Shown here piece by piece: positions 34,546-48,300 of a stretch of DNA of 64,000 nt. How positions within the stretch are numbered: position 1 is the first letter of the stretch; every line of letters starts with the position of its first letter. Where the stretch lies: assembly GCF_964355755.1 (NCBI RefSeq), contig NC_092672.1, positions 248,001-312,000 on the forward strand, written 5' to 3'. The notes under the pieces were generated by a model that saw only the letters and a list, made by a program, of their open reading frames with translations, had not been told where the DNA came from and did no database searches. Source of the stretch: Antedon mediterranea. Taxonomy: Eukaryota; Echinodermata; Crinoidea; Comatulida; Antedonidae. The translations under genes and the position numbers were made by a program.

Positions 34546-34919
34546 ATCATACAGGGGTAGAGGTCTATCATACAGGGGGTAGAAGTTTAGAGGCTTTAAC
34601 GTTTGTCTAGAGTATAATAAACCCGATATTATATTAGCCGCCATAACCCACATGATAGGTTTAGATATGCTTATTTCTTGAATTGCATGTAAGTATTAAT
34701 TAATAACTGATTAATTAACACTCTTATTATTTAAGATTACCAGTACGTCCTATTAAAGCCTAAATCAATCTAATTATTGATATTAATAGAAATTAACAAT
34801 TACCGTTATAGCATTGATTAATCCTTCCACGAAGTTGATCAATCTTGGTTCTTGTTTTCAAAGGTATATCGTAAAGCTGGTTTAGTTACACGTCCGTCAA
34901 GTTTCGTTATGCCCACAGT

Positions 34920-35192
34920 ATGCGTATAGTTTCTAGATATACAACCTACTTTGTTCACGTGATTTGTTATACGTCACTGGATAAGTACTGGATTAATGTA
35001 ATGGATATTCCGAAAAGAAAAAAAAAAGCTATCCTCGATACTGCTGGCATGGTTGAAGGTGGAGAGAAATGTGCTGAACAAAAACAAATGGCAAGTCGTT
35101 TTAAAAGAAAAGCTGTCCTTGATACTGCTGGATTCGTTGAAGGTGGAGAGAAATGTGCTGAACGAAAACAAATGGCAAGTCGTTTTAAATAA
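34920..35192 (+). CDS. Short open frame with an 84-bp internal duplication, unknown
   Basis: 90 codons. The second part is two copies of a 28-residue unit rich in Lys (KKAILDTAGMVEGGEKCAEQ and KAVLDTAGFVEGGEKCAERK), each ending KQMASRFK. The duplicate period is exactly 84 bp (35037 and 35121), so the frame is kept, and substitutions are mostly conservative. It could be a terminal exon or a transposase scrap; no family is recognised and the upstream third looks non-coding. Confidence 0.3.
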   Translation: MRIVSRYTTYFVHVICYTSLDKYWINVMDIPKRKKKAILDTAGMVEGGEKCAEQKQMASRFKRKAVLDTAGFVEGGEKCAERKQMASRFK

Positions 35193-37367
35193 TGAACAAT
35201 CAACAAGTGCTTCTTTGGTTTTTGTCCACTGTATCAATTCTTGCGATTGATAATCCGAGTAATTTGAAATCCATTAGAAGGACAATTTCAATTTTCTGAT
35301 AGAGAATATATAGATCAATAATTTAAATACACATTTCTTAATGTTTTATATATCACATACCGCCAGAATAACGCCACTCGTTTCACTACTAATTTGTGAT
35401 ACATTATTTTAAGGTTTAATGTGATATTCAAATTTTTGAGATTTTAATGATAAGTAGGAGCTTAATACATTCAAAAAACATTTAATGAATGTAGGCCTAA
35501 TAATACATCATTTATCTGGACATTCTCAAATTTAGCATATTAATTACGAAATGCAATGATAGAAAGATACATTTTGATCCAACCAGAGAGTTGTTATCCA
35601 TTTACTTATCTATTTTTCCTTGGAATGTCATATCAATGATGATAAACGAACATATAGGTATAATATACATTAGTGCTCGTGTTTTTTTCAGTTTTATACA
35701 TAATAATTGTAAGTTAACAAAATGGCATACATAATCAGTAGAATCCCTGTGGGTGTTTCAAAGTTAACAACAAAATGTAGGCCTATACTAAAGAAATAAG
35801 GAAGCTAGCTGCGGAAACTTTCTGTTTGAATAAATAGAAATAAATGGATTGATTGATTTATTTATTTGATTGATTGATTGATATTTGCAATCTTTAAAAT
35901 TGCAAGTAATATCAGGAAAGTAATGTAATTTCACTCATCCCTGGTAATATCTAATTACTTTATGTATCCTTCAAATTGATTTGATACAAAAAAAGGGTTT
36001 ATGTCTTATTGATTTTAGAAGAGGATTGACATCGTGTTACTGAGAGCGAGATGATGGCTTGTTTTCACTAATTGCCTCTAAACATCATCAAGAAATGTAT
36101 ACGACAAAGTGAATGGCTCAAAGGATTAATGCTTCACTGAATATTCTCCACTTTCATGGGGATTATCTCTTAGCTTGTGCATTACACACTGTAATTAATT
36201 GCCAGGCTAGTTTGTCATTTTGGCCCAAATACATCAACCCATTCAATGAAAGAAAACGTCGTTTTGCATTATTAGTTTGTTGTCCTAATGCACGAACCCA
36301 TCAGTAAAGTCAAAGTCTATTTTGCATGATGCTTATTTTGTCCTTTTAGCCTAAATGCATCAGCATCACCATGTAAATAATCAGCCCATTAATGAAGAAA
36401 ATATCTATATGCATAATAGGCTACGGGGACGGGAGTTTGTCATTTGTTACAAAGCCTTCAATCCATTCAGGTTTAGTTTGTCATTTTGTTCAAATTCCTC
36501 ACCCATTCAGAAAGAAAAGGTGTTTTTTTTGCATACGCCTAATCCATCAACCCATTTTTTCCATAATTATTAACTTGATTAATTCTTTAAAGTATAATGT
36601 AATTGAGAAATGTATAATGTGAATTGCATGACGTAACTGTTAACTTGTATTGGAAGAGTTTGACTTTCTCGGAAATACATATTTTAAACATGTGATTATG
36701 GGTAACGTATAAACTCCGCTCAATGGTTGCACAATGTTTGAAATGCAAAATATTATCTATTTCATCATAATGGGTACATTATTTACAATATATACATTTC
36801 TGATGACGTGAAACATAGTTTTATGGTTCTAATTGATTATAAATGAAGTCTATTTAAAGAAGAAAAAAGAAGACATGTGAGTATATAGATGGCTAATGTT
36901 CTTGTTTTGATGATTTTACATTTAATGTGTTTTGTGTAAGCTTGCTTATGCATGTTGTATCCTTGTTGGTTTATAATAAATGCTGCTTAACCTGGTGAAG
37001 GATCAGAAGTACAAAAGTCAAAAACCAGCACTTAGTATTGCCAGGTAAGAGTGAAATTACGTATATCTCTTTGTGCTACTTTGCAAAATAACTAAAACCT
37101 GACTGTCGGTAATCCACTTCTACTCCCTAACTGGAAGTGTTGTTCTCTGGGGGAGAGATACCAGACATGTTAATTTTCAATAATTATTAAAAATATTGTT
37201 GTAAACAATAATACTACACACCCACGGCGGTCCATTTTATTCTAGTACATTAGTTTCACAGCTACAAAATGTAACAAGATAAGGATGGTGTTGTGATTCT
37301 TATCAGATGAATTAACTTAACTGCTGTAATTTGTTCACATTTCGATAAATTCGGTAATTAATGACGC
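35193..37367. other. Non-coding spacer
   Basis: AT-rich sequence. About 35840-35885 has a GATT-rich simple repeat. I see no gene; short open frames at 36.1-36.6 kb lack any domain. Confidence 0.5.
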
Positions 37368-40300
37368 ATTAGGCGCAGGAGCCCCGGATAGCGTTACGTT
37401 TGAAAACCCCAAAAAGTGAGGTTTTCAACCATTAGCGGCATGACTGATGTGAGTGATTAATGTGTTTTACGGACGGTTTCAAGGACTATCCTACCAGTGG
37501 GCTGTTCACTGGTCAAATGATTGACACTTTGTATCACCGTTTGTAACTGGAGCTGTGACGACCTTTGTAACTGGAGCTGTGACGACCTTGCAAGAATACT
37601 AGGCCAGAATTTTTAATTGAAAAGTGCCTTGGTATTAACAATAACATGGAGATGGAAACAAATTTGTCTATCTTTCTTTCTAAAATAAATGGTCACTATA
37701 GTTTCAAACTAGGCTTAGTCCACCACATTAGTAATTACAAATCGAAACCTAAATTAAAATTGTTGGTATTCTTTGGCCGTTGTTTGATTAATTACATCTT
37801 CATGCCATGTTTTTTTTCTCCTCTAATGATTTGGCGATACGCTCCTATATTAATTAGGCCTACTAGCAGAGGGTTCGATGAGTTTTGAAAAGTTATGGAA
37901 ATGTGGCCTAACATATAGCAATTCAGTTTTTTAAGGCCCTTCTTCCTTGTCCGAGCCTTTGGAAATATTAAAAAGTTATATTAATATAATATATTCTGTG
38001 TTTTCATGTTTTGAGAAATTGTATATCATTTCAGATGTTTCGCGCTGCGCTTTTATTTGTTTCGCGCTTCGTGTTGTTCGAGCTTCCTCCGTACATACCG
38101 ATAATTAATATGATTTTTCATTTCATTTTTTGTACATTATTAAAAAATAGCATACAGAACCCCATACAGAACATACCCTTCTCTGAGAAAACACTTGTGG
38201 GCGATTCCTCGAATACGACATGATGGAATAGCTTTGGAGACTTTGACTTTGGAGTAGGCCTAAATCGAAACGTCAAGCAACTCAACAGTTCTTTTCAGAA
38301 CTAATATAGGCCTACGTGGTGTACCGCAAATTTATATCAACAAATATGTAACTTGTTTAGCACGTTTAAAATGGAGAGCAAAACATATTAAAAAAAAAAC
38401 CCCTGAATTATTTCAAACAGACAGCACATTAGTTCAAACGGATAGCACAATAGATAGCTCAATCAAATGGATATAACTATGATATAACTGTACTGTGCAT
38501 TCTATACGGATTATCGGGTAGCACATTCTTTCAAATGGATAGCACATTCTTTCAAATGGATAGCACATTCTTTCAAATGGATAGCACATTATTTCAAATG
38601 GATAGCACATTAGGTAGCAAAATCAAATGGATATAGTACTGTACATTATTCTATGATTATCGGGTAGCACATTCTTTCAAATGGATAGCACATTAGGCCT
38701 ATTTCAAATGGATAGCACATTCTTTCAAATGGATAGCACATTATTTCAAATGGATAGCACATTATTTCAAATGGATAGCACATTGGGTAGCACAATCAAA
38801 TAGATATAGTACTGTACATTATTCTATAAGGATTATCGGGTAGCACATTATTTCAAATGGATAGCACATTAGGTAGCACAGTCAAATGGATATAGTACTG
38901 TACATTATTCTATACGGATTATCGGGTAGCACATTCTTTCAAATGGATAGCAAATTATTTCAAATGGATAGCACATTCTTTCAAATGGATAGCACATTAT
39001 TTCAAATGGATAGCACATTATTTCAAATGGATAGCACATTAGGTAGCACAATCAAATGGATGTAATTGTACTGTACAATATTCTATACGGATTATCGGGT
39101 AGCACATTCTTTCAAATAGCACATTATTTCAAATGGATAGCACATTATTTCAAATGGATAGCACATTGGGTAGCACAATCAAATGGATATAGTACTGTAC
39201 ATTATTCTATAAGGATTATCGGGTAGCACATTATTTCAAATGGATAGCACATTTAGGTAGCACAATCAAACGGATATAATTGTACTGTACATTATTCTAT
39301 AGCCTACGGATTATCGGGTAGCACATTCTTTCAAATGGATAGCACATTAGGTAGCACAGTCAAATAGATATAGTACTGTACATTATTCTATAAGGATTAT
39401 CGGGTAGCACATTCTTTCAAATGGATAGCACATTAGGTAGCACAGTCAAATGGATATAGTACTGTACATTATTCTATAAGGATTATCGGGTAGCACATTC
39501 TTTCAAATGGATAGCACATTAGGTAGCACAATCAAATGGATATAGTACTGTACATTATTCTATACGGATTATCGGGTAGCACATTCTTTCAAATGGATAG
39601 CACATTCTTTCAAATGGATAGCACATTGGGTAGCACAATCAAATAGATATAGTACTGTACTGTACATTATTCTATACGGATTATCGGGTAGCACATTCTT
39701 TCAAATGGATAGCACATTCTTTCAAATGGATAGCACATTATTTCAAATGGATAGCACATTAGGTAGCACAATCAAATGGATATATGTAATTGTACTGTAC
39801 ATTATTCTATACGGATTATCGGGTAGCACATTCTTTCAAATGGATAGCAAATTATTTCAAATGGATAGCATGGATTTGGGTAGCACAATCAAATTGAGCA
39901 CATTGGGTAACACATTGCATCAAATGGAAGCCTACTGTACAGTTATTCTATTGAATTGAAATATATATTTATAATGGGTAACCTCTTCAGTCAAAGACTG
40001 GTCTCCCAGAGGGCCCAGTTGGTGATCAGTGGCTGTGATAATACACCGGGGTAACCCCCCACTCGTCTCGAAAGATGTACTAGGTTCTCTAAAGTACACA
40101 CGAGTTAGATGTGTATTCTATTATCGGGTGTAGCACATTAAAATTGAGAGGATAAGATGGACATCATAATTTATTATTAAGGGGCAAAACAGCAAATCCT
40201 TACTGAGGGGACACTCCTATAAAGCGGACATTAAGGGGACGGGGAATATTTAAGCTCAGTGCCAATGTTCACTCAATATATTTTCCATCACAAAATAACA

Positions 40301-40851
40301 AAAAAGACGAAATATTTATATCCATTTATCGTTATTAAATAAAAATGGATATCATGATAATTATGATACTTTGTTTGTCTTGAAAGTTTTCATTGGTGAA
40401 ACGTTGCCTGCTACATTTTGAATTTCAGATCAGTATTGGTATTCCGTGATCTATTCTAACTAATGAAACAATTTTTAGAAAATGATATCTGATAGATATC
40501 ATCTAACTTTTAATATAGTTCTTGTATAACACCATATCAAGTAGTAGTAGAACTTATTGTAGGGTTTTCTTATTATTCAGTCAAGTCAGTGTTTCTATAC
40601 AGAAAAGAGTAGTCAGTGGCCTTAACATCAATTAATTGTATAATTTGCACCCAAGGTCGAATAGCAAGAAACTCAGGTCCAGTTACATTGGTGTTCATTG
40701 GTCAATAGGAAATGAACAGCACACTTATGGGTGGTGACAAAGTTTAGTTATTGATAAGTTGTCCTTGGGAAAAACACATTAGTTGGGTTGACCATGGGCT
40801 GACAGAGTTAACGACTTCGTAACGCTATCCGGGGCTCCTGCGCCTAATGGT
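37368..40851. mobile_element. 3.5-kb segment bracketed by a 32-bp inverted repeat
   Basis: CATTAGGCGCAGGAGCCCCG... at 37368-37399 is the exact inverse of the 32 bases at 40820-40851 (...CGGGGCTCCTGCGCCTAATG). Between them are a small hairpin (GAAAACC.../GGTTTTC at about 37400), a 25-bp direct duplication (about 37545-37590) and the large minisatellite at 38.4-39.9 kb. No transposase is seen. It may be a non-autonomous transposon that has captured or grown a satellite. Confidence 0.5.
38410..39930. repeat. Higher-order minisatellite (TTCAAATGGATAGCACATT units)
   Basis: A 21-bp subunit with TTTCAAATGGATAGCACATT is repeated 1-5 times. It is then followed by a longer spacer containing GTAGCACAATCAAATGGATA, GTACTGTACATTATTCTATA and GGATTATCGGG. 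This block recurs about 12 times, giving a higher-order structure of variable length. Confidence 0.93.
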
Positions 40852-42317
40852 GTGACCTGATTTCATTGCCCTCGCAATGAACTTATTGAATTAAAACTCT
40901 GGCTTAATTTAAATGCCAAAAATATCGAACTTTGCATTAACTTCAATGACTTTTATCTGACTTTATACCTTTTATCATAGGTCAATCGTTTCCGATATGA
41001 TTTAATATCTATTATTATTTGAACTTTCACAATCATTTCATTATAACCATTTAATTTCTTTTTGAAATGATTGATGTAGTCCTTCTGCGAACAGATCAAA
41101 GGCTACAGTACCGCTGCTAACGATCTATCTACAGGCATAAATTGAATCAATTGCAATATGTGGAAAATGTTAGCCAATGGTATTAAAAAAACGATAATAA
41201 GCATTTTTTTTATTCTTACGGGTGACTGTTTCATAAAATCGACGGATATATAAAAAAAAAACTGCCTCTCAGTTACTAATTGTTGTTTCTCTGCTCTGCT
41301 ATCTCAAGAAAATTACATTTGATCTGATGAGGGTTCACGCCAATGCGTACCGTAGTAGTGTATATACAGGTTAGTTTATGAAAGTATAATACAAGATTAT
41401 ACATAAGATCAGGCTCCACTATCATGTGCTCTGATTTAATATAGAAGTAGAAGAAGAAGCATGGCTTTCTTTTAAAAATGCTGTAATTTGATTTCACGCC
41501 CTCTATACTTAATAACGATATGTAGTATATTTTGATTTTCTGCTTTTTAATAGTAAGTCCGCCCTCTATCTGTGCCTCTGTAAAAAGCAGAACAAAATAC
41601 AGCAGTACTTTCTGAAACTAGAACGTTTACAATTAAGACATATCAATGTCACGGTCGGATGATGGTGGTTGCGTATCTCTGTCCATTTTGCTTGTGGTTG
41701 AAATTTTTAAATTGGGTTTTTTTTATCATCGATTATCAAAATCCAATACATACAATTATATCTGTGTTGTATTTATCTTTGATAAAAGGTTGAATGAATA
41801 AATGATTGAATAAACGGTGTCATTGATGTAAAATGTGTAGAAATTGATATTATTACGTATTCTATCCCAAAGACATCATCACCCTCTTCGAATGCACAGT
41901 ATCCGTCAAGCTAGAAAGCCGTACAAAAAAGTCATTCCTTCCACAGTCTATTGTCACATAATAAAAATGTTGTAAGATACACTATTTTTCACCGATTTGA
42001 AAAAGTTTAACAAATTGAATTAAACATCCACTTTACTCTACAAACAAAAAATGACAAGCATCTTACAGGTTAATAAACTTTTAAAAGTTTTCTTTGTTTG
42101 AGGGCGGCATTCGAACATTTAGCACATACATAATGGTATCCCCGTATTTTAATGGAGTCGTCCAATAGAATTGCACTGTGTCTATTGGCTATTGGTTCTG
42201 ATGTTGAGCACGAGAAGTACGAAAGAGGAAAAACAAAGTAGAGTCGTCTGGTGTGTTTTAGCCGTGATGCTCAGTAGATCCCATGTGACTTAGTGGGCCT
42301 AAGAAATAACTTTCGAG
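40852..42317. other. 5' flank of the Eph receptor gene
   Basis: No gene seen. Around 42165-42195 there are several CCAAT/ATTGG motifs (CCAATAGAATTG, CTATTGGCTATTGG) about 120-150 bases upstream of the start codon, which may be promoter elements. Confidence 0.4.
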
Positions 42318-45300
42318 ATGTCTCGATATGGGAATACTTACTCTATTTGGATATTTATATACCTTGGCTGTATAATATTTCATGTATCAAGTCCAAATAA
42401 AGGTAATTTTTTGTTTTTATTTATAGGCTCAGCCTCAGTCAGGACTGGAGGAGGAGGGAGGGGGGAGTGAGTAACGTCACCACTACCAGCAGCATCTACC
42501 CACCACACTGCACCTTAGTTCCACTATCCGCCAGCCAGAACAAGTTAAGCCAGCCCTCAATAGATCCACAAGAATACAGCCTAGAGATTGTTTTGTATTT
42601 GTTTTTTAGACCACCATGTCACATGGATGGTATGTGTAGAGTAGAGTTTCTCCAATTAATTGAATTGTCATGCTTTGGGTCTGCTCAATGGTGCAGGAGT
42701 TGACATCTTTACGACCTTCACAATCCAAAATAAATAAATCTAGTTGGGTTTTTGTCACGTTTCATTCTCCCAATAATATGTCAAGCTGTTTCCTGTTTAT
42801 GATATGTTTTCTACACAAATTTGTATAATTGGTACAAATTTCAAAATGCATTTTTTTTAGCTGCAGTTTTCTGCCTCTTACTTTTACTTGACACCAAAAA
42901 AAAAGACCCCCTTTCTCTTCGCAACAGTGAATACAGATGATGAGGAGCAGGCCTACCTTGCTTGTAAATTATGAATTTAGGTGTTGAAATCACACAACAT
43001 CACACAACACAAACAACTAAAATTTGTTTTATTGTAATAATTTTTGGAAATCTCAATTATCAAAATATAAATTAAAATTTAATTTTGTTTATGTTTGCAG
43101 TGACATTGTATGACAGCAATTCTTTTGCTGGTCTAAACTGGGACATCTTTCCACCGTCGGATGATATAGCAACATATAAAGGGGTAAATATTGTCAGCGA
43201 TTTTTGTTGTTTTAATTGTGTGTTAATCGTTTCTCAGTTTGTTTGTTTTTTTTAGCAGACAATGAATAAGTAAGTAGTATATCATAATTATTGCTAAATT
43301 GTGGATGAATAAAATGAATGATGATGAATAAAAAAAAGTATTCTTCATATTTACAAAATCAAGGTTTTCCTTCCTTTGATTTTATGTGATGACATAAAAA
43401 AAGCTTTTTCAGTGATTACTATTTTTATGGTGTCCTTGATATAATGTGGGCATGATTTCTACCAGATTTACCTTGCAATATTTAAGAAATTCCAAGACAA
43501 GTTTATGAAAAGTCAGTGATCAATCATTATATTAAGTACAAACAATTAACCTGTCAAAATAACCTCTTTTGTTGAGAATATGATTTATTTACTTCACTGT
43601 AGGGGAGCCACAAATGTACTCTGGTGATTAGGAAAAAAATAGTTGTTGTAATTAAAAATTTGAACCTTAGTATTCTCTAGGTCATTGCATTTATCTTAAA
43701 TATAGGTCACTCAGTTTGTCCACTTTGGGTCATTTCCTTTGGGTCAGTAACACAGTGGTCATTCCACTTATGTTGGTTGATGTTTTGATTTCACACATTT
43801 TTGGACATAAATCAATCATTAAGGTGTTTAATATCCCCTAAGGAATGTGAACCTACTGTAGTCCCAGGTTGTAAGTAAATAAACAAATCTCAAATTATCA
43901 GGATACCTGTACTGTACAAAATACAATTGGTCCAATGTGGTGGGAATTTAGAAATAGAAACACCATCCCTGCCTCACTGCCTGCTACCATCCAATGGTAC
44001 ATAACCTCTAGTGGGTGACGGTATTAATAGTAGAAAATAAATCCAAATCCACCTTAAAATGATTTTATATTACCAGATGGTTCCATACAAGATGCTAGTT
44101 GATAGTGATACCAATTTGCAATGGGCTACTGTCTATATATCAGGTTTTTCCATACAAGATGCTAGCTGATACCAATTTGCAAGGGGCCATGTGTTTTAAA
44201 CAGGAAACATTAGAGAAATGTCTTTAGTCCATTAGCTCATAAATCTTAGAATGTATCCTTTACATACACTCTACAGTATAATAAATCAACCAGTTTGAAC
44301 ATGCAAACAAGGTGTTTTGCCTGTACACCTCCAGACTATACAAGCATTCAAGATTAAGTTTCTTCTATAGGATTATACTAATCCCAGGCAACACCTATCA
44401 AAGGTTACTTGTATAATCTCCTAAATAAGCATACATGTTTGGGTACTTATCCAAGGTCTTTTAAAATCCACTAATTAGTTTTAACTAAATGGAGATATAT
44501 GGTATTGATATATGGTATTGATATATGGTATTGATATATGGTATTGATATATGGTATTGATATATGGTATTGGATCTTTATTACTTGTAGTGCAACAACT
44601 GTTTCTAAAGATGACTACAATACTGTATGATATTGTAATTAAATGTTCTCCTTGATAAACATTCACTAGCAAGTACACATTCATTATATGATAATTACAC
44701 AGTCCTTCAAGTCCTAATTTATTTATATAACTATTTATACTTCAATGTTTAGGGGCTGAACTTGATTAGTTTTAACTATTTTTTAGCCCTTCCCTTGATA
44801 TAATTATTATTATTTGTATTACAATGTTTATAATTTATATTTATGGGTAAATAAAGAAAGAAAGAAAGAAAGAAAGATGACTACAATACTGTATGATATT
44901 GTAATTAAATGTTCTCCTTGATAAACATTCACTAGCAAGTACACATTCATTATATGATAATTACACAGTCCTTCAAGATGGATGTTTAATCATTACAGCA
45001 GGGGTATTTTAAATTTTTTTACAGTAGTAAGTCATTAACTAAACAGAAAACAAAATGATCATATTTTGAAATCCTTTTACCTATTTCTAAATATGTTATG
45101 ATACAATTAATTATCACTCTGACTGATGGAATGTTTTTAGATCATTTACACAATTTTGTTGTTAATATGTTGTATTCCATAATGATTTAAACTACTAGTG
45201 TTAGCCTTTAAACTACTAGTGTTAGCCTTTAAACTACTAGTGTTAGCCTTTAAACTACTAGTGTTAGCCTTTAAACTACTAGTGTTAGCCTTTAAACTAC

Positions 45301-48300
45301 TAGTGTTAGCCTTTAAACTACTAGTGTTAGCCTTTAAACTACTAGTGTTAGCCTTTAAACTACTAGTGTTAGCCTTTAAACTACTAGTGTTAGCCTTTAA
45401 ACTACTAGTGTTAGCCTTTAAACTACTAGTGTTAGCCTTTAAACTACTAGTGTTAGCCTTTAAACTACTAGTGTTAGCCTTTAAACTACTAGTGTTAGCC
45501 TTTAAACTACTAGTGTTAGCCTTTAAACTACTAGTGTTAGCCTTTAAACTACTAGTGTTAGCCTTTAAACTACTGTAGCCAACAAAAAATGGCAAACCTG
45601 CATATCTGTGGAAACCATTTGCTCACAAATTTCACATGTTTACTACACTCATCAATGTCAGTGTAATTTATTAGATTAAAGTAAATTACAATGTATGGCC
45701 TATAAAACCAGCAGAAGCTACCATTTATAATTATTTAATGATTATTGGGTCACATACTTAGAAAAGACCCATGTACACCAGCCAACACTGCAATAAGCTA
45801 TTATTTCAGCAACACTACCAATATAAAATTTCGAGGAAGACCGAGAACCACCCTACCAATAACTCTCAGCAATGACCTACTCACCCTTTATAAGCATAAT
45901 ACAGACATTAAGTATCCCGGACAATTGAAAACCAAGAAAGACATGAAACAATTTAAAGAACTAGCAAATGAAAGATCAGACTGGAAGAAGCTAGTAAAAG
46001 AGATTTACGGAGCAGCCCAAGCGGAAATGTCGGCAGACTTTTCAGCGGAAAGGCAGTAATAATATATATATAATGATTATACAGGATTCTTCTAATTGCA
46101 CTGACATTGAAGACTGGGTGTTGACTTCAATATTGCATTCTATACACTCTTACTAATTAATATTCAAGGGTTCTTTAATTATATAATGATAATTATGTCC
46201 AGTATCCTCAATAAATCTTGGGTTAATGGTATAATAAATTGGTGCACTATGTTACTGCAGATAGATCTTATGATAATAAATTGGATTTCATAATCTGAAA
46301 GGCCTGTTATCATTAATATTTACAGTAGTAAAGCCTCGTCTATAGAAGAATACCGTACTGTATGTCGTTGTCGGGGTGGATCCAGAATTTTTCAAAATAG
46401 TGAGGCTCGGAAACAAAATGAGGGTTGATATAATATATTCTACATTTATTATACAGTATTTAATTTAACATACTTATGTTCATTCTTTGTACTTTGGGCT
46501 AACCTCTTTGAAACTGAATTAATATAATTGTAAGTTGCTGTATTAATATATTATACAGAATTAAATTACAATACTGTACTTGATCTCATTTTATTTTTAT
46601 TAAATATATGTATGTGGTGGAAATATACTTCTTTTGCCAAGTAAATCAAGTAAAAATCATTTATTAAATACATGTTTTTTATATCACCGTGCCTTTAGTT
46701 TTGTTTTTCATAACTTACGGTAGCCTATACGTACATGCTTTACTTTGTAGGTTGATACTGTTGGAGGTGATACTTGTCATTTTCAAGAATTGGATTAATA
46801 TTGATAAATTTAAAGAGGTTATTGATTCTTGAGTCATTTACGACTTACGTTGTTAAATACTCCATCTACTACAATTCCACTGCTATCTAACTGACTTTCT
46901 TGAACATGCATAGAATGAGTTCCTCAAGAACTCAACCAGTATCATCCTAATTTTAAGGCCCACATCAAGTTCTAGTACTAGTAGATACAGTATACTGTAA
47001 CAACGTCAACATTCCTACACAACAAGATCAATGATGGCCATATTATTTCAATTTTACTACTCATTACCCCCACTTGAAATTCAACATGAATTTCATAATG
47101 ACTTTTGATTTTTTCTACATTTAATTATGAGATAGCTAGCTTCGATTCTACGTATTTGTTGCACTTGAGTGCATTCAACATTGCATAGCAGACTGTAACT
47201 TGATGTGAGAGGGTCACAAAACTCATTTACATAACGTTAGATTCAATCATATTATTTCATTGCCTTTTAAAATATTAATTGGATTTTCCACTTCACTGAA
47301 AAAAAATTGCTTATTCGGGTTCTAAGAATTTTTGAAATATAATTATAACTAATTGAAGGGTTGCTTTAATAGTCACTTAATGAAACTTAATCGTAACCAA
47401 TTTATCATACATGATTAAAACAATGACTTTTAAGTAATTCTATGTCTGTATTCAATACGATTTATATAAATAAGGAAAGAGTGAATTTCACTCCTGTTTC
47501 CTGTAGAAGGTATTGCTGACACTGTCTTTACTCTATCTTTGTGAATACTTCAATTCCAACATCCTGTTTAGTACAGTAGGTCTACTACTGTACTAGAAGT
47601 GTTTATTAGTACAATGATCATAATGTTTACTGTGCAGTTTTGTTTTATTTTTTTTTTCAAATCTAAACCTGGTTTTATCTCCTACTGTATACTTATTACC
47701 TAAGAGTTTATCCTGTGAAATGTACAATGGAGGACTCCATAGAAAGTGTGGGTAATCACCATGCAAGATAATCCATACATTGTGTAATGACTAGCTTATC
47801 CTATTCATGATCACACGTCCAAATTAATTATTCAACCTCTATATAAGTAGTGATCCTCTAATAAATACATGTTCTACTAAATAGTAATTATTGGCATTTG
47901 GGTGTTTTATTTGTTGTTTCACCTTCACAGTATCATCCAATTCTACTCTCTTAGAGTGGTTCCATTTAAGCTCGCTCTTAGAGTGGTTCCATTTAAGCTT
48001 ATTAACGAATATAGGGTTGCTGTAGTCTAAAGCTCTGTCTACACTATCAAACTTTATGTGAAAACAAAATCTGATGTGCCCATATATGGACATGATGATG
48101 TCATATCACTACCATATTTAAGCATCATTACCATATTTGGGCACATCACACTTTTTGTCACAAAACGTTTGATAGTGTAGACAGAGCTTAATACTGTTTA
48201 GTCTATCTTTCCATTTCCATTATGAATTCAGTGTTTGTATGCTTAGTGTTAAGTAATACTAATTTATAATTTATTATGAATTCATTATGAATTCAGTGTT

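Noticed and set aside
42467-42703. Open frame in the first Eph intron.
   Set aside because: It begins with a non-ATG codon, has no recognisable domain, and lies between two clean Eph exons with matching phase.
45146-45595. Long open frames on both strands across the 21-bp array (repeated SSLKANT or KLLVLAF).
   Set aside because: The 21-bp period keeps any stop-free frame open; identical DNA on both strands gives frames in each direction. There is no start context or domain.
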